Positions 29,934 to 41,104 are shown, counted from the stretch's first letter. The stretch is DNA of 64,000 bases from Brucella anthropi ATCC 49188 (GCF_000017405.1 NC_009668.1:1018001-1082000), one strand, 5' to 3'. A program made the numbers and translations. Notes: generated by a model not told the origin, from the letters alone.

Positions 29934-30410
29934 TCAGTGCGCCTCAACGAGACGCTTTTCAAAAAAGGCGCTGTATTCGGAATCCGGATAGTCCAGAACC
30001 ACACCGCAGCGCGTAAAACCTGAATTCTCATAAAGCCGCCATGCACCTGCAAAACCGGGGCCCGTGCCCGTTTCGAGTACAAGGCGGGAAATGCCCTTGG
30101 CCCTCGCCTGATCGACAATCGCATCCACCAGAACCGAACCAACGCGCTTTCCGCGCACTTCCGGAAGTGTGAACATACGCTTCACCTCACCGACGCCATC
30201 TTCGTGCATCTTCAAGGCACCGCAGCCGACTGCCTTGCCGTCTTCATCGCGCGCCACAAAAACCGTCGTATCTGGCCCCGCCATCTGCTCAACTGTCATC
30301 TTGAACTGGAATTCCAGCGGTGACAGCGGCAGAAGATGCGCATTCAGGCCCTCGACCAGTGCGCACACATCATCCTGCAAAGGGGTCTCGACTGAAACCC
30401 GTATGGCCAT
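29934..30410 (-). CDS. GNAT-family N-acetyltransferase between gatC and gatA
   Basis: A 158-residue acetyltransferase with motif A MFTLPEVRGKRVGSVLVDAI (RGKRVG loop) and motif B GISRLVLETGTGPGFAGA followed by YENSGF. It is inserted within the gatC-gatA operon, with gaps of 3 bp to gatC and 12 bp to gatA, so it is co-expressed with the transamidosome subunits. The substrate is unknown; membership of the operon alone does not show a tRNA role. Confidence 0.88.
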   Translation of the reverse strand: MAIRVSVETPLQDDVCALVEGLNAHLLPLSPLEFQFKMTVEQMAGPDTTVFVARDEDGKAVGCGALKMHEDGVGEVKRMFTLPEVRGKRVGSVLVDAIVDQARAKGISRLVLETGTGPGFAGAWRLYENSGFTRCGVVLDYPDSEYSAFFEKRLVEAH

Positions 30411-30413
30411 AAC

Positions 30414-30701
30414 CTACTCCACGACCTTTGGTACGACGAAGAAATTGTCTTCCGTAACCGGTGCGTTGGCCACCACTGCAGCAGCAATACCGCCATCCGT
30501 TACCTTGTCCTGGCGCATGCGCATGTCCATCGGCGTAACAGAAGTCATAGGCTCGATACCATCGACATTGACTTCGTTCAGTTGCTCGACAAAGCCCAGA
30601 ATAGCATTGAGTTCGCCAGTCATGCGTTCGGCATCGTCGTCATTGACGGCAATGCGCGCCAGATGCGCGACGCGCTTGACGGTAGAAATATCGACGGACA
30701 T
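30414..30701 (-). CDS. gatC: Glutamyl-/aspartyl-tRNA(Gln/Asn) amidotransferase subunit C
   Basis: GatC is the small scaffold subunit that stabilises GatA in GatCAB. The 95-residue product has the typical [18 protein letters not shown] start, the [22 protein letters not shown] middle and a C-terminus ending FFVVPKVVE. The open frame runs upstream to 31163, but only the start at 30699-30701 gives the family length and N-terminus. Confidence 0.95.
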   Translation of the reverse strand: MSVDISTVKRVAHLARIAVNDDDAERMTGELNAILGFVEQLNEVNVDGIEPMTSVTPMDMRMRQDKVTDGGIAAAVVANAPVTEDNFFVVPKVVE

Positions 30702-30816
30702 CCTGTTCTCCGCAAATGCTAGATTGGGCGGCGAACCGCCACCCTGAAAAGTTTTCCTACCGGCTATAACGGCGCGATTGTTGAAGCGCAACATTTCTTG
30801 CGCTTCAAATCCAAAG

Positions 30817-31524
30817 TCAGAACGAATGAACGGTGCCAGCTGGATCAGCAATAACCTTCGTTTCCCGATGATCTGCCATTCCGGCCAAGAACTTGTCCGC
30901 CGTCTGGTCGATGATCGGAAATGAGGCGTAATGGCATGGCAGCACGGTTTTGAAGTTGAAATAGCGCTGGCAGGCGAGAGCTGCGACCGCGCCACCCATC
31001 GTGAAGCGGTCACCAATGGGAACGATGCCGATCTCAGGCTGATGAAGCTCATTGATAAGCCCCATATCCGAGAAGATATCCGTGTCACCCATATGATAGA
31101 GCGTCGGTGCATCTTCGAAATGGAATACCAGACCATTCGGATTGCCCAGCGCCTGCGAGACACCGTTTTCCGTCAGCATTGCCGAGGAATGAAGGGCATT
31201 GACGAAGGTAATGGTGAAACCGTCATGCGTCACCGTGCCACCCGTATTGCCAGGATCGAGCTTTTCCACACCCTGACTGCCAAGCCAGCTTGCAAGATCG
31301 GCATTGGCAATCACAATCGCGCCATGCTCCCTGGCGATGGCAACCGTATCGCCCACATGGTCGCCATGACCATGGGTCAGCGCTATATGGGTTACGCCCT
31401 TGGTCGCCTCCTTGAAGTCGATGCCCTTTGCACCGGGATTTCCGTTCAGAAACGGATCGATGAGAATAACAGCCTTTGCCGTTTCAATGCGGAAAGCGGC
31501 GTGGCCAAGCCATGTTAGTTTCAT
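30817..31524 (-). CDS. Metal-dependent hydrolase, UPF0173 (metallo-beta-lactamase fold)
   Basis: A 235-residue cytoplasmic protein beginning [14 protein letters not shown], with the zinc motif HxHxDH as HGHGDH near residue 55 and further metal ligands in HMGDTDIF and PCHYASFP. This matches the UPF0173/UlaG-like group, of unproven substrate. ATG 31524 has GAGGAG about 8 nt upstream; the frame is open to 31602. Divergent from ruvX. Confidence 0.9.
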   Translation of the reverse strand: MKLTWLGHAAFRIETAKAVILIDPFLNGNPGAKGIDFKEATKGVTHIALTHGHGDHVGDTVAIAREHGAIVIANADLASWLGSQGVEKLDPGNTGGTVTHDGFTITFVNALHSSAMLTENGVSQALGNPNGLVFHFEDAPTLYHMGDTDIFSDMGLINELHQPEIGIVPIGDRFTMGGAVAALACQRYFNFKTVLPCHYASFPIIDQTADKFLAGMADHRETKVIADPAGTVHSF

Positions 31525-31634
31525 AAAGTCTCTCCTCAATCTCTGTTTCCGGCTCGATTTCCGGTTTGCGAACAGATATGACGCCGATAAAGTTGAAGGC
31601 AATATGAAACCACTTCAAAATCCGATGAGGACCA

Positions 31635-32132
31635 ATGGCTGTCGTTGAAATCGAGGAAATTCCGGCGCTGCTTCAGTCCGGGCAGACCATTGCCGGACTG
31701 GATCTGGGAACCAAGACCATCGGCCTTGCGGTGTCTGATCTCGGTCTTTCCTTCGCGCATCCACGTCCCGTCATCAAACGGGTGAAATTTTCCATCGACG
31801 CACAGGTGCTTTTGAAGGCACTCGACGCCGACAAGGTCGGCGTTATCGTCATCGGTTTGCCTATGAATATGGACGGAACATCCGGTCCCCGCGTTCAGGC
31901 CACACGGGCATTTGTGCGCACCATGCAGCCGTTGACCGACCTGCCCTTCGTATTCTGGGACGAGCGCCTGTCGACGGTCGCTGCCGAACGGGCACTGATC
32001 GGTATGGACGTCTCACGCGGCAAGCGGGCCGATCGGATCGATTCGGCTGCGGCATCCTTCATTCTTCAAGGCGCACTCGACCGCCTGCACAGTATCAGGC
32101 GGTCGGCATCCGACGATTACGACGCCGGATAA
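31635..32132 (+). CDS. ruvX: Putative Holliday junction resolvase / pre-16S rRNA nuclease RuvX (YqgF)
   Basis: The RNase H-fold nuclease needed for 16S rRNA 5'-end maturation. The 165-residue product has the first acidic strand [17 protein letters not shown], a middle strand [17 protein letters not shown] and the late [13 protein letters not shown] plus [10 protein letters not shown], which complete the acidic active site. It overlaps the convergent acyl-CoA dehydrogenase gene by 16 bp at its 3' end. Confidence 0.93.
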   Translation: MAVVEIEEIPALLQSGQTIAGLDLGTKTIGLAVSDLGLSFAHPRPVIKRVKFSIDAQVLLKALDADKVGVIVIGLPMNMDGTSGPRVQATRAFVRTMQPLTDLPFVFWDERLSTVAAERALIGMDVSRGKRADRIDSAAASFILQGALDRLHSIRRSASDDYDAG

Positions 32133-33745
32133 AGCTGATCCAGAATCCGTTCCGCATTGTGGCGCGCATCCAGCATGCCATAGGTCGAACGCCACTGGCC
32201 GCCAAGACGGGTCTCGATGAACGCATCAGCCACATTGTCGGCGCCAATCTGACGCAATTCTGCTGCTGCAGCAGCATAGGCCAGTTGCTCGGTTAGAAGG
32301 CGTGCGACACCCGGATCGGTTTCGGTCAGCTGCAATGCAGCACGCAGCACATCAAGTGTCCCCTGTCCACGCGGACCAAGCTGCCCGCCGATCCACTCCA
32401 GCACTTCATCGAAAAGCCCCGGTGCGCGCGACAGCACACGTGCCACGTCCAGTGCCATGACATTGCCGGAACCCTCCCAGATCGCATTGACCGGCGCTTC
32501 GCGATAGGCGCGTGCGAGATTGCCTTCTTCGATGTAACCGTTGCCGCCAAGACACTCCATTGCTTCATAGAGTAATGCAGGTGCGATCTTGCAAACCCAG
32601 TATTTCACCACTGGCGTCATGCAACGGGCAAAAGCCGCCTCGGCACGATCACTGGCAGCCATATCGAAAGCGCGTGCCAGCCGCATGGAAAGTGCAGTCG
32701 CACCGGCAACATCGAGCGCCATGTCGGCAAGAACGCGCTGCATCAATGGCTGCTCGACAAGAGCCTTGCCGAATACCTGACGATAACGGCTATGGTGCAC
32801 GGCTTCGGCGAGGCCTGAACGCATCAGTCCGGCCGACGCGATAGCGCAATCGAGCCGTGTCAGCGTGACCATATCCATGATCGTTTTGACGCCTTCACCG
32901 GGATTACCGATCAGATGACCGATGGCACCATCGAATTCAACCTCCGACGAAGCGTTGGACTTATTGCCGAGCTTGTCTTTCAGTCGCTGGAAAAAGAACC
33001 CATTTCCGCTTCCCTCTGAAGTCAGGCGCGGGAGCAGAAAACAGGAAAGGCCTTCTTCCGCCTGCGCGAGCGTCAGAAAAGCATCCGACATTGGTGCGGA
33101 CATGAACCACTTGTGGCCGGTTATGGCATAGGTGCCATCGTCATTGCGTGTCGCGCGCGTCGTATTGGCGCGCACATCGGTTCCGCCCTGCTTTTCGGTC
33201 ATGCCCATGCCAAGCGTAATGCCCTGCTTGGCAAAAGCGGGTTTCTGCGAAAAATCGTATCTGCGCGACAGGATGACCGGCGACCATTCCTTATAGATTT
33301 CCGGCGATGCCATAAGTGCTGCGAGCGACGCGCTGGTCATGGTAAGCGGGCAGAGATGTCCCGCCTCGAGCTGTGCGGTCAGGAAAAAGCGCGATGCACG
33401 CGCCTGATGACGGCGGCCGCTTTCGAGCGGATTGCCTTCCCAGATCGAGCAATGCAGGCCTGCCGCGATGGAACGGCGCATCAGCGCATGATAGGCAGGA
33501 TGATACTCGACAAGGTCGATACGGTTGCCCTGCCTGTCATGCGTGCGCAATTTTGGCAGTTCGGTATTGGCGAGACGTGCAAGGTCCTGCGCTTCAGCCG
33601 ACGACACAAAACGGCCCGTCTGTTCCAGATCGGCATGCAGTTCCTTCGGGAATCCTGCCGCAATCTGCATCAAGAGCGGATCGCCCAGATAGGCATTGTT
33701 GCCCGTCATGGGTGGCGTCAGGTTGGTAACGTCGTGCGTTTTCAA
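32117..33745 (-). CDS. aidB: AidB-like acyl-CoA dehydrogenase (alkylation-response type)
   Basis: A flavoprotein of the acyl-CoA dehydrogenase fold. N-terminal AidB-specific features include [32 protein letters not shown]; the flavin-binding middle has [18 protein letters not shown] and [11 protein letters not shown]; the C-terminal helical part has [19 protein letters not shown] and [10 protein letters not shown]. AidB of E. coli belongs to the adaptive response to alkylation, and a Brucella homologue is known. A TTG at 33745 with GGAACG upstream gives 542 residues; a TTG at 33772 would add nine. Divergent from pyrB. Confidence 0.88.
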   Translation of the reverse strand: MKTHDVTNLTPPMTGNNAYLGDPLLMQIAAGFPKELHADLEQTGRFVSSAEAQDLARLANTELPKLRTHDRQGNRIDLVEYHPAYHALMRRSIAAGLHCSIWEGNPLESGRRHQARASRFFLTAQLEAGHLCPLTMTSASLAALMASPEIYKEWSPVILSRRYDFSQKPAFAKQGITLGMGMTEKQGGTDVRANTTRATRNDDGTYAITGHKWFMSAPMSDAFLTLAQAEEGLSCFLLPRLTSEGSGNGFFFQRLKDKLGNKSNASSEVEFDGAIGHLIGNPGEGVKTIMDMVTLTRLDCAIASAGLMRSGLAEAVHHSRYRQVFGKALVEQPLMQRVLADMALDVAGATALSMRLARAFDMAASDRAEAAFARCMTPVVKYWVCKIAPALLYEAMECLGGNGYIEEGNLARAYREAPVNAIWEGSGNVMALDVARVLSRAPGLFDEVLEWIGGQLGPRGQGTLDVLRAALQLTETDPGVARLLTEQLAYAAAAAELRQIGADNVADAFIETRLGGQWRSTYGMLDARHNAERILDQLYPAS

Positions 33746-33928
33746 AAGCTCGTTCCGTATTGTGCGATTCAATTTAATTTAGGTTTCTTGCATTGCATTT
33801 GCTAAAATTTTGCCATCCCGAACACAATTTGTCGTCAGAACAGCACAGGTTTTTCTTGGTGAATCGCCTGAAGCCATTATAAGGACGGTTGCGGGACCTG
33901 CCTCATGGTCCTATACGGGTGACTTGCC

Positions 33929-34897
33929 ATGACAAATCAAACGGTCCCTCCGCTTTTCCCTCACCGCCACCTGCTGGGCATCAAGGGGCTTTCGCCCCTG
34001 GACATTCTCTGCCTTCTTGATCTCGCCGATCAGGAAATCGCTGTCTCCAGACAGCCAGAGAAGAAAAAGTCCGTGCTTCGCGGTCGCACGCAAATCAATC
34101 TCTTCTTCGAAGCATCGACACGAACGCAATCGTCGTTCGAGCTGGCCGGAAAACGGCTCGGTGCCGACGTCATGAATATGTCTGTCGGCAACTCGTCGGT
34201 CAAGAAAGGCGAAACGCTCATCGATACAGCGATGACGCTGAACGCCATGCAGCCGGATATATTGGTTATCCGTCACGCTTCGGCGGGCGCGGCTGCCCTG
34301 CTCGCGCAGAAAGTCGGCTGTTCGGTGGTCAACGCCGGTGACGGCGCGCACGAACACCCCACCCAAGCACTTCTCGATGCGCTGACCATTCGTCGCGCCA
34401 AGGGCGGAATCGAAAACCTGATTGTCGCCATTTGCGGCGATGTGCTGCATTCCCGCGTCGCACGCTCCAACATTCTCCTTCTCAACGCGCTTGGCGCAAG
34501 GGTGCGTGTCGTCGCGCCGTCCACGCTTCTGCCTTCCGGCATGGCCGATATGAGCGTCGAAGTCTTCAATTCGATGGAAGAAGGCTTGAAAGATGCCGAT
34601 GTGGTCATGATGCTGCGCCTTCAGCGTGAGCGCATGGCCGGCTCCTTCGTGCCTTCGGTACGCGAATATTTCCGCTTCTACGGTCTGGATAAAGAGAAGC
34701 TCAAAGTTGCCAAACCTGACGCGCTCGTCATGCATCCCGGTCCGATGAATCGCGGCGTCGAGATCGCATCCGACGTTGCCGACGGACCGCAGAGCGTGAT
34801 CCAGCAACAGGTAGAAATGGGCGTCGCCGTGCGTATGGCCGTGATGGAAGCCCTGCTCGATCCGCGCCGTAATCCCAGTAACGGAGAAGCAGCATGA
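33929..34897 (+). CDS. pyrB: Aspartate carbamoyltransferase catalytic subunit PyrB
   Basis: PyrB condenses carbamoyl phosphate with aspartate, the committed step of pyrimidine synthesis. The 322-residue product has the carbamoyl-phosphate signature [19 protein letters not shown], the [11 protein letters not shown] and [13 protein letters not shown] segments and the aspartate-binding region [12 protein letters not shown]. The stop codon overlaps the start of the downstream pyrC-like gene (ATGA), which fits the rhizobial and pseudomonad type where ATCase needs an associated dihydroorotase-like protein. No regulatory PyrI subunit is seen. Confidence 0.96.
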   Translation: MTNQTVPPLFPHRHLLGIKGLSPLDILCLLDLADQEIAVSRQPEKKKSVLRGRTQINLFFEASTRTQSSFELAGKRLGADVMNMSVGNSSVKKGETLIDTAMTLNAMQPDILVIRHASAGAAALLAQKVGCSVVNAGDGAHEHPTQALLDALTIRRAKGGIENLIVAICGDVLHSRVARSNILLLNALGARVRVVAPSTLLPSGMADMSVEVFNSMEEGLKDADVVMMLRLQRERMAGSFVPSVREYFRFYGLDKEKLKVAKPDALVMHPGPMNRGVEIASDVADGPQSVIQQQVEMGVAVRMAVMEALLDPRRNPSNGEAA

Positions 34898-36180
34898 GCG
34901 CGATCCTGTTTGAAAACGCGCGCATCATCGATCCGTCGCGCGGTCTCGATGAAACCGGCAGCGTTCTGATCCGCGATGGCAAGATTGTTGCCGCCGGAGC
35001 GGATGCCCGCAATCAGGGCGCACCGGAAGGTGCAGAAATCATCGACCTGAATGGCAAGGCAGTATTGCCTGGCCTCGTGGATGCCCGCGTCTTCGTCGGT
35101 GAGCCCGGCGCTGAACATCGCGAAACCATCGCCTCGGCAAGCCGCGCGGCAGCCGCTGGTGGTGTAACCTCAATCATCATGATGCCCGACACCGATCCGG
35201 TGATTGATGACGTGGCTCTGGTGGAATTTGTCAAACGCACGGCGCGTGACACGGCTGTTGTCAATGTGCACCCGGCTGCGGCGATCACCAAAGGTCTGCG
35301 CGGCGAGGAAATGACCGAAATCGGTCTGCTGCGCGATGCCGGTGCTGTTGCCTTCACGGAAGGCAGGCAGACAATCGCCAATACCCAGCTCATGCGGCGC
35401 GCTCTGACCTACGCCCGCGATTTCAATGCCGTGATTGCCTGCGAAACGCGCGATCCGTTCCTTGGTGCGAATGGCGTGATGAACGAAGGCCTATTTGCAA
35501 GCTGGCTCGGTCTTTCCGGGAGTCCGCGTGAAGCGGAGGTGATTCCGCTGGAACGCGACCTGCGTCTAGCAGCGCTAACCAACAGCAACTATCATGCCGC
35601 ACAGCTTTCCTGCGCAATGTCGGCGGAAGCCGTGCGCCGCGCCAAGGATCTCGGCGCGAAAGTAACGGCAGGCGTATCGATCAACCATTTGTCGCTCAAT
35701 GAAAACGACATTGGTGAATTCCGCACGTTTTTCCGACTTTCGCCACCTTTGCGCGGAGAACAGGATCGCCTTGCTATGGTCGAAGCCGTGAAGAACGGCA
35801 CCATCGATATTGTCGTTTCGGCTCATGATCCGCAGGATGTCGATACCAAACGCCTGCCCTTTGCTGATGCCGAAGCCGGTGCCATCGGCCTTGAAACATT
35901 GCTGGGGGCCGCACTTCGTCTCTATCACAATGACAGCATTCCGCTGCTGCGGCTGGTTGAAGTGCTATCAACAGCTCCAGCACGTATTTTCGGCCTTGAT
36001 GCTGGTACGCTAAAGCCAGGCGCCAAGGCAGATCTTGCCATTGTCGATCTGGATGAGCCTTGGATCGTACGTGAAGAAGATCTGCACTCGCTATCCAAGA
36101 ACAGTTGCTTTGAAAGTGCTCGCTTTCAAGGTCGCGTCGTCCACACCTTAGTGGCTGGCAAGACCGTTTACTCGGCTTGA
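34894..36180 (+). CDS. pyrC: Inactive dihydroorotase-like protein (PyrC', ATCase partner)
   Basis: A 428-residue cyclic amidohydrolase-fold protein, close in length and layout to class I dihydroorotase. However, the metal-binding His-x-His after the first strand is replaced ([15 protein letters not shown] where active enzymes have DxHVHxRxPG). The catalytic Asp of the SDHAP motif is also replaced (VVSAHDPQ). The [12 protein letters not shown] segment is kept. It is therefore predicted to be catalytically dead and to act as the structural partner of the overlapping pyrB product, as known for PyrC' in Pseudomonas. An active dihydroorotase should be encoded elsewhere. Confidence 0.88.
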   Translation: MSAILFENARIIDPSRGLDETGSVLIRDGKIVAAGADARNQGAPEGAEIIDLNGKAVLPGLVDARVFVGEPGAEHRETIASASRAAAAGGVTSIIMMPDTDPVIDDVALVEFVKRTARDTAVVNVHPAAAITKGLRGEEMTEIGLLRDAGAVAFTEGRQTIANTQLMRRALTYARDFNAVIACETRDPFLGANGVMNEGLFASWLGLSGSPREAEVIPLERDLRLAALTNSNYHAAQLSCAMSAEAVRRAKDLGAKVTAGVSINHLSLNENDIGEFRTFFRLSPPLRGEQDRLAMVEAVKNGTIDIVVSAHDPQDVDTKRLPFADAEAGAIGLETLLGAALRLYHNDSIPLLRLVEVLSTAPARIFGLDAGTLKPGAKADLAIVDLDEPWIVREEDLHSLSKNSCFESARFQGRVVHTLVAGKTVYSA

Positions 36181-36193
36181 AAAACACCGCATA

Positions 36194-36223
36194 ACCCGGA
36201 ACAATCATTCGAAAATTCCGGGT
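36194..36223. promoter_or_regulatory. Inverted repeat between the pyrC-like gene and plsY
   Basis: ACCCGGAA and TTCCGGGT form a perfect 8-bp inverted repeat with a 14-nt centre in the 72-bp gap. There is no U-run; it could be an operator or a weak terminator. Confidence 0.4.
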
Positions 36224-36252
36224 AGGCGGAATCAAGAAACAAGGGGACGTTC

Positions 36253-36858
36253 ATGGCCGAACCGGGATTCCTTAGCTTGACGCTCATAGGGGCGCTCGTC
36301 TTCGGCTATTTTCTTGGCTCCATTCCATTTGGTTTGATCCTGACCCGGCTTGCGGGATTGGGCGACGTCCGGTCCATCGGCTCGGGCAATATCGGCGCGA
36401 CGAACGTGCTGCGTACCGGTAACAAGAAGCTTGCCGCTGCGACGCTGATTTTTGACATGCTGAAAGGTACGGTCGCCGTTCTCGTCGCTTCACGCTACGG
36501 CCCGGACGCCGCTATTGGCGCAGGCTTCGGTGCCTTTATCGGGCATCTCTTTCCAGTATGGATCGGCTTCAAGGGTGGCAAAGGCGTCGCCACCTATCTG
36601 GGCGTCCTCATCGGGCTTGCATGGCCCGGAGCATTGGTCTTCGCTGCCGTCTGGATCGTGACGGCGCTTTTGACGCGCTATTCCTCCCTTGCGGCACTTA
36701 TCGCCAGCATCGTTGTTCCCATTGCGCTCTATTCGCGGGGGTATCCAGCAATCGCAGTGCTCTTTGCGATCATGACGGTCATCGTTATCTTCAAGCATAA
36801 GGCCAACATTACGCGCCTCTTAAACGGCACCGAGAGCAAGATCGGAGCCAAGGGATGA
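36253..36858 (+). CDS. plsY: Glycerol-3-phosphate acyltransferase PlsY
   Basis: PlsY is an inner-membrane enzyme that acylates glycerol-3-phosphate from acyl-phosphate. The 201-residue product has several membrane helices and the three family motifs: [28 protein letters not shown] and [17 protein letters not shown] at 36253 follows GGGGACG. The last four bases overlap the start of dprA. Confidence 0.95.
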   Translation: MAEPGFLSLTLIGALVFGYFLGSIPFGLILTRLAGLGDVRSIGSGNIGATNVLRTGNKKLAAATLIFDMLKGTVAVLVASRYGPDAAIGAGFGAFIGHLFPVWIGFKGGKGVATYLGVLIGLAWPGALVFAAVWIVTALLTRYSSLAALIASIVVPIALYSRGYPAIAVLFAIMTVIVIFKHKANITRLLNGTESKIGAKG

Positions 36859-38021
36859 AGGAAAGCGCGAATTCGAAAACTGGAATTCGCCTCTCTGATC
36901 GCCAGCGGCTTAACTGGCTACGCCTCATCCGAACCGACAATATCGGCCCTGTCACCTTTCGCGATCTGATTCTGTTTTGTGGCTCAGCATCAAGCGCGAT
37001 AGAAATGCTACCTGATCTCAATATCAGAGGCGGCAGTGCCCGTCCGATCCGCGTTGCGTCCATGGACGACGCTGAGCGCGAGCTTGAAGCTATTGAACGC
37101 GCCGGTGCCCGTCTTGTCGGCATGGGCGAACCGGATTATCCACAGCAACTCAAGAATTGTGAGGCTCCGCCCCCTTTGGTTACGATCAAGGGGAATGCAG
37201 CCATTTTCAGCAAGCCACCCATCGCTATTGTCGGTTCACGTAATGCTTCGGTGATTGGCGCACGTTTTACCGAGCGTCTGGCACATGATCTTGGCGAGGC
37301 AGGATTTGCTGTGATTTCCGGACTTGCCCGCGGCATTGATGCCGCTGCGCACCGCGCAAGCATGAAAACCGGTACCGTAGCAGTACTTGCAGGTGGACTT
37401 GACTGCCCCTATCCGCCGGAAAACCTTCCACTCTATCACGCCATACCAGAACAAGGTGGCGCGCTCATAAGCGAAATGCCAATGGGCGCAGAGCCACGCT
37501 CGCGTGATTTTCCACGCCGCAATCGGATTATTGCAGGCTTGTCGCTGGGTTTGATCGTCGTCGAAGCAGCAGAGCGTTCCGGCTCGCTTATCAGCGCGCG
37601 TATGGCCGGGGACATGGGACGCACCGTGTTCGCTGTTCCTGGCTCTCCGCTTGATCCTCGTGCGCGCGGCACAAATCTGCTTCTGAAACAAGGTGCGACA
37701 CTGGTTACCGAAGCAAACGATGTCATTGAAGCACTCCGGCCGCTGGCCGGTCCAAACGCCTATCAGGCGAATATACCAGCACAGCCCGATCTTTTATCTC
37801 CAGCGTTGGAAGAACCGGAATCGCTCCAACCGTTCGCAACGGAAGAGCAAAGAGACATCGTTATCGATGCGCTCGGTCCTGTACCGACCGACATTGACAC
37901 CCTCGTTCGTCACACGGGTATGGATACTGGAGCTGTTCAGCTCATTCTGCTGGAACTGGACTTGGCAGGGCGGCTCCATCGATATGCCGGCAATCAGGTG
38001 GCATTGGTTCCGATGGAGTGA
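36855..38021 (+). CDS. dprA: DNA-processing protein DprA
   Basis: DprA (Smf) binds incoming single-stranded DNA and loads RecA during transformation. The 388-residue product has an N-terminal helical SAM-like part, the Rossmann-fold core ([58 protein letters not shown]) and a C-terminal winged-helix tail (residues about 320-385). It starts inside the plsY stop (ATGA). Presence does not prove natural competence. Confidence 0.94.
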   Translation: MKESANSKTGIRLSDRQRLNWLRLIRTDNIGPVTFRDLILFCGSASSAIEMLPDLNIRGGSARPIRVASMDDAERELEAIERAGARLVGMGEPDYPQQLKNCEAPPPLVTIKGNAAIFSKPPIAIVGSRNASVIGARFTERLAHDLGEAGFAVISGLARGIDAAAHRASMKTGTVAVLAGGLDCPYPPENLPLYHAIPEQGGALISEMPMGAEPRSRDFPRRNRIIAGLSLGLIVVEAAERSGSLISARMAGDMGRTVFAVPGSPLDPRARGTNLLLKQGATLVTEANDVIEALRPLAGPNAYQANIPAQPDLLSPALEEPESLQPFATEEQRDIVIDALGPVPTDIDTLVRHTGMDTGAVQLILLELDLAGRLHRYAGNQVALVPME

Positions 38022-38027
38022 CGACTG

Positions 38028-38234
38028 TTACGACCCGGCCTCATTGTGAAGCGCTTCCCGAGCCTCAATGAGAGCTATTTCGATCATATAAGCCAGCAAC
38101 ACATAATTCGTACTTTTCGCCATCAAACTGAGCTGTTCAAGCATCTGCTCTATATATGCTACCGTCTCGGAGCGAGTCGCGGTTTCCATATCCTCACCGT
38201 CTTCCATCTCTGGAAAACTCGCCGTATCATCCAT
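38028..38234 (-). CDS. Small helical protein of unknown function (68 aa)
   Basis: A 68-residue acidic, mostly helical product (MDDTASFPEMEDGED..., then TVAYIEQMLEQLSLMAKSTNYVLLAYMIEIALIEAREAL). The ATG at 38234 has GAGGAG 7 nt upstream, so that start is preferred to the longer frame at 38270. Convergent with dprA, with only 6 bp between stops. I do not recognise the family. Confidence 0.65.
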   Translation of the reverse strand: MDDTASFPEMEDGEDMETATRSETVAYIEQMLEQLSLMAKSTNYVLLAYMIEIALIEAREALHNEAGS

Positions 38235-38443
38235 ACCTATCTCCTCGAGAGATAAACTCGATTTCTTCATACCCTATGCTACTATTGGTTTCATTCAACT
38301 TAACAGCAATCTTAAGTTGTATTTCGTGATTTTTGTTGTCCTGCTCTTGACCAAACGCTGCCCGCTGTTCATGTGAAGGCAACGAATTTCACGCGGAGAG
38401 GAGGTATTTTATCTCCATGGGGCGCGAATCTGGGCTGCTTTAA

Positions 38444-41101
38444 ATGAACGTCGTCGTTGTCGAATCGCCTGCCAAGGCTAAAACCATCAATAAATATCTG
38501 GGCTCGAACTATAAGGTTCTGGCCTCGTTCGGTCATGTGCGGGACTTGCCAGCCAAGGATGGCTCGGTTCGTCCCGACGAAGACTTTGCAATGTCGTGGG
38601 AGGTGGATAGCAATTCCTCCAAACGCCTTGCCGATATTGTCAAAGCGCTGAAAGACAGCGATGGCATCATTCTCGCAACCGATCCGGATCGCGAAGGTGA
38701 AGCCATTTCCTGGCATGTGCTTGAAGTGCTCAACCAGAAAAAGGCGCTCAAGGGCAAGACAGTCAAACGTGTGGCTTTCAATGCCATCACCAAGAAGGCT
38801 GTTCTGGATGCCATCGCCAATCCGCGCGACATCGATGAACCTCTGGTCGATGCATATCTTGCACGCCGTGCACTGGATTATCTTGTCGGCTTCACGCTTT
38901 CGCCAGTTCTGTGGCGCAAACTGCCGGGCGCGCGCTCGGCTGGCCGCGTTCAGTCAGTGGCGCTGCGTCTCGTTGCAGATCGCGAATCCGAGATCGAACG
39001 CTTCATCCGTGAGGAATACTGGAATATCGCGGCGTTGTTGAAAACGCCGCGCAATGACGGTTTCACCGCCCGTCTCACTGCCGTTGACGGCAAGAAGCTC
39101 GGCAAACTCGATATCAAGAATGGTGAACAGGCAACGGCCATTCGCACCATGCTGGAAGGCGCAAGCTTCAAGGCTCTTTCTGTCGAGGCAAAGCCAACCA
39201 AGCGCAATCCGGGGCCGCCATTCACCACATCAACCTTGCAGCAGGCCGCATCCGGCCAGCTCGGATTTTCTGCCTCGCGCACCATGCAAGTGGCGCAGCG
39301 ACTTTACGAAGGTGTCGATATTGGCGGCGAGACTGCCGGCCTGATCACCTATATGCGTACCGATGGCGTGCAGATAGCTCCAGAAGCCATCAATGCGGCC
39401 CGTGACGCCATCGGCAAAAGCTTCGGCGCAAAATATGTGCCGGAAAAGCCGCGCTATTATTCCAGCAAGGCAAAGAACGCACAGGAAGCGCACGAAGCCA
39501 TCCGGCCAACGGATTTCTCGCGTCACCCGAAGGATGTGCGTCGCTATCTCGATGACGATCAGGCGCGGCTCTATGAGCTCATCTGGAAGCGCGCCATCGC
39601 CAGCCAGATGCAGGCTGCCGACATTGAGCGTACAACCGTCGACATTGAGGCGGTCAACAGTTCGCGCTCGGCCATGCTGCGCGCCAATGGGTCTGTCACT
39701 AAGTTCGATGGCTTCCTCGCAGCCTATATGGATCATCGCGAAGAAGAGGACGACGACGAGGATAGTGCAAAGCTGCCGGAAATTCGTTCCGGTGAAGCTC
39801 TGGCGCGCGAGAAGATCGATGCGACCCAGCATTCGACCGAACCGCCGCCGCGCTATTCGGAAGCTTCGCTCATCAAGAAGATGGAAGAACTCGGTATCGG
39901 TCGTCCTTCGACCTATGCCGCGACTCTGGCCACGCTGCGTGATCGCGAATACATCACCATCGACAAGCGCAAGCTCATTCCGGAACCCAAGGGTCGTCTG
40001 GTCACCGCCTTCCTCGAAAGTTTTTTCGAGCGCTATGTGGAATATGATTTCACGGCAGACCTTGAGGAAAAGCTCGATCTTATTTCGGACGGCAAGCTTT
40101 CCTGGAAAGACGTTTTGCGCGATTTCTGGCGCGACTTCTCGGGTAATGTCGATGACATCAAGGAATTGCGCGTCACCAATGTTCTCGACGCACTGAACGA
40201 AGAACTGGCGCCGCTGGTGTTCCCGGCACGAGAAGACGGTAGCGATCCGCGTTCGTGCCCGACCTGCGGCACAGGAATGCTGTCGTTGAAGCTTGGGAAA
40301 TACGGTGCATTCGTCGGCTGCTCCAACTATCCCGAATGCAAGTATACCCGCCAGCTCGGCGGAGACGCCAACGGCGAATCTGCTGCTGCGGACGAACCGA
40401 AATCGCTCGGCAAGGACCCATTCACCGGTGAGGAAATCACTGCACGGACCGGTCGTTTCGGCCCCTATGTCCAACGTGGCGAGGGCAAGGAAGCAAAGCG
40501 CGCCAGCCTTCCGAAAGGCTGGACCGTCGACACGCTCGACCATGAAAAAGCCGTTGCGCTTCTGTCACTGCCGCGCGACATCGGGCAGCATCCAGAAACC
40601 GGCAAGATGATCTCCGCTGGTATCGGTCGCTACGGGCCTTACGTCAGCCATGACGGCACGTTCGCCAACCTGGAGAATGCCGAAGAGGTCTTCTCCGTCG
40701 GCCTCAATCGCGCCGTGTCGGTTCTGGCCGACAAACAGTCGAAGGGTGGCGGTCGTGGCCGCTCCACGCCGGCTGCATTGGCGACACTTGGCGACCATCC
40801 TGACGGTGGTTCGATCACTGTTCGCGACGGTCGCTATGGGCCTTATGTCAACTGGGGCAAAGTCAACGCCACTTTGCCGAAGGGCAAGGACCCGGCAAGT
40901 GTCACGCTGGAAGAAGCGTTGGCTCTGATTACGGAAAAGGCCGGGTCTTCCAAGAGTAAAAAAACCCCTGCCCGCAAGGCTTCAGCCAGCACTGAAAAGA
41001 AAGCTGCTGCAAAAAAGCCCGCGGCCAAGAAGGCACCAGCAAAAGCCAAGTCGACAGCCAAGCCGAAAGCCAAATCCAAGGCCGAGACGGTAGAGGAGTA
41101 G
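38444..41101 (+). CDS. topA: DNA topoisomerase I TopA
   Basis: The type IA topoisomerase that relaxes negative supercoils. The 885-residue product starts with the TOPRIM domain (VVVESPAKAKTINKYLG, DPDREGEAISWH). It has the catalytic Tyr in GLITYMRTDG, one Cys4 zinc-ribbon-like element (CPTCGTGML...CSNYPECKYTR, about residues 605-635), then four repeated C-terminal GRFGPYVQ/GRYGPYV-type modules. A Lys/Ala-rich histone-like tail of about 50 residues follows. It heads a run topA-rnr-DUF983-Nudix-MFS on one strand. Large antisense frames here are shadows. Confidence 0.97.
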   Translation: MNVVVVESPAKAKTINKYLGSNYKVLASFGHVRDLPAKDGSVRPDEDFAMSWEVDSNSSKRLADIVKALKDSDGIILATDPDREGEAISWHVLEVLNQKKALKGKTVKRVAFNAITKKAVLDAIANPRDIDEPLVDAYLARRALDYLVGFTLSPVLWRKLPGARSAGRVQSVALRLVADRESEIERFIREEYWNIAALLKTPRNDGFTARLTAVDGKKLGKLDIKNGEQATAIRTMLEGASFKALSVEAKPTKRNPGPPFTTSTLQQAASGQLGFSASRTMQVAQRLYEGVDIGGETAGLITYMRTDGVQIAPEAINAARDAIGKSFGAKYVPEKPRYYSSKAKNAQEAHEAIRPTDFSRHPKDVRRYLDDDQARLYELIWKRAIASQMQAADIERTTVDIEAVNSSRSAMLRANGSVTKFDGFLAAYMDHREEEDDDEDSAKLPEIRSGEALAREKIDATQHSTEPPPRYSEASLIKKMEELGIGRPSTYAATLATLRDREYITIDKRKLIPEPKGRLVTAFLESFFERYVEYDFTADLEEKLDLISDGKLSWKDVLRDFWRDFSGNVDDIKELRVTNVLDALNEELAPLVFPAREDGSDPRSCPTCGTGMLSLKLGKYGAFVGCSNYPECKYTRQLGGDANGESAAADEPKSLGKDPFTGEEITARTGRFGPYVQRGEGKEAKRASLPKGWTVDTLDHEKAVALLSLPRDIGQHPETGKMISAGIGRYGPYVSHDGTFANLENAEEVFSVGLNRAVSVLADKQSKGGGRGRSTPAALATLGDHPDGGSITVRDGRYGPYVNWGKVNATLPKGKDPASVTLEEALALITEKAGSSKSKKTPARKASASTEKKAAAKKPAAKKAPAKAKSTAKPKAKSKAETVEE

Positions 41102-41104
41102 CAA

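Noticed and set aside
34894..36180. Active dihydroorotase
   Set aside because: Metal-binding HxH and catalytic Asp are replaced.
39230..40543. 437-codon minus-strand frame
   Set aside because: Antisense shadow of topA, caused by high G+C codon use.
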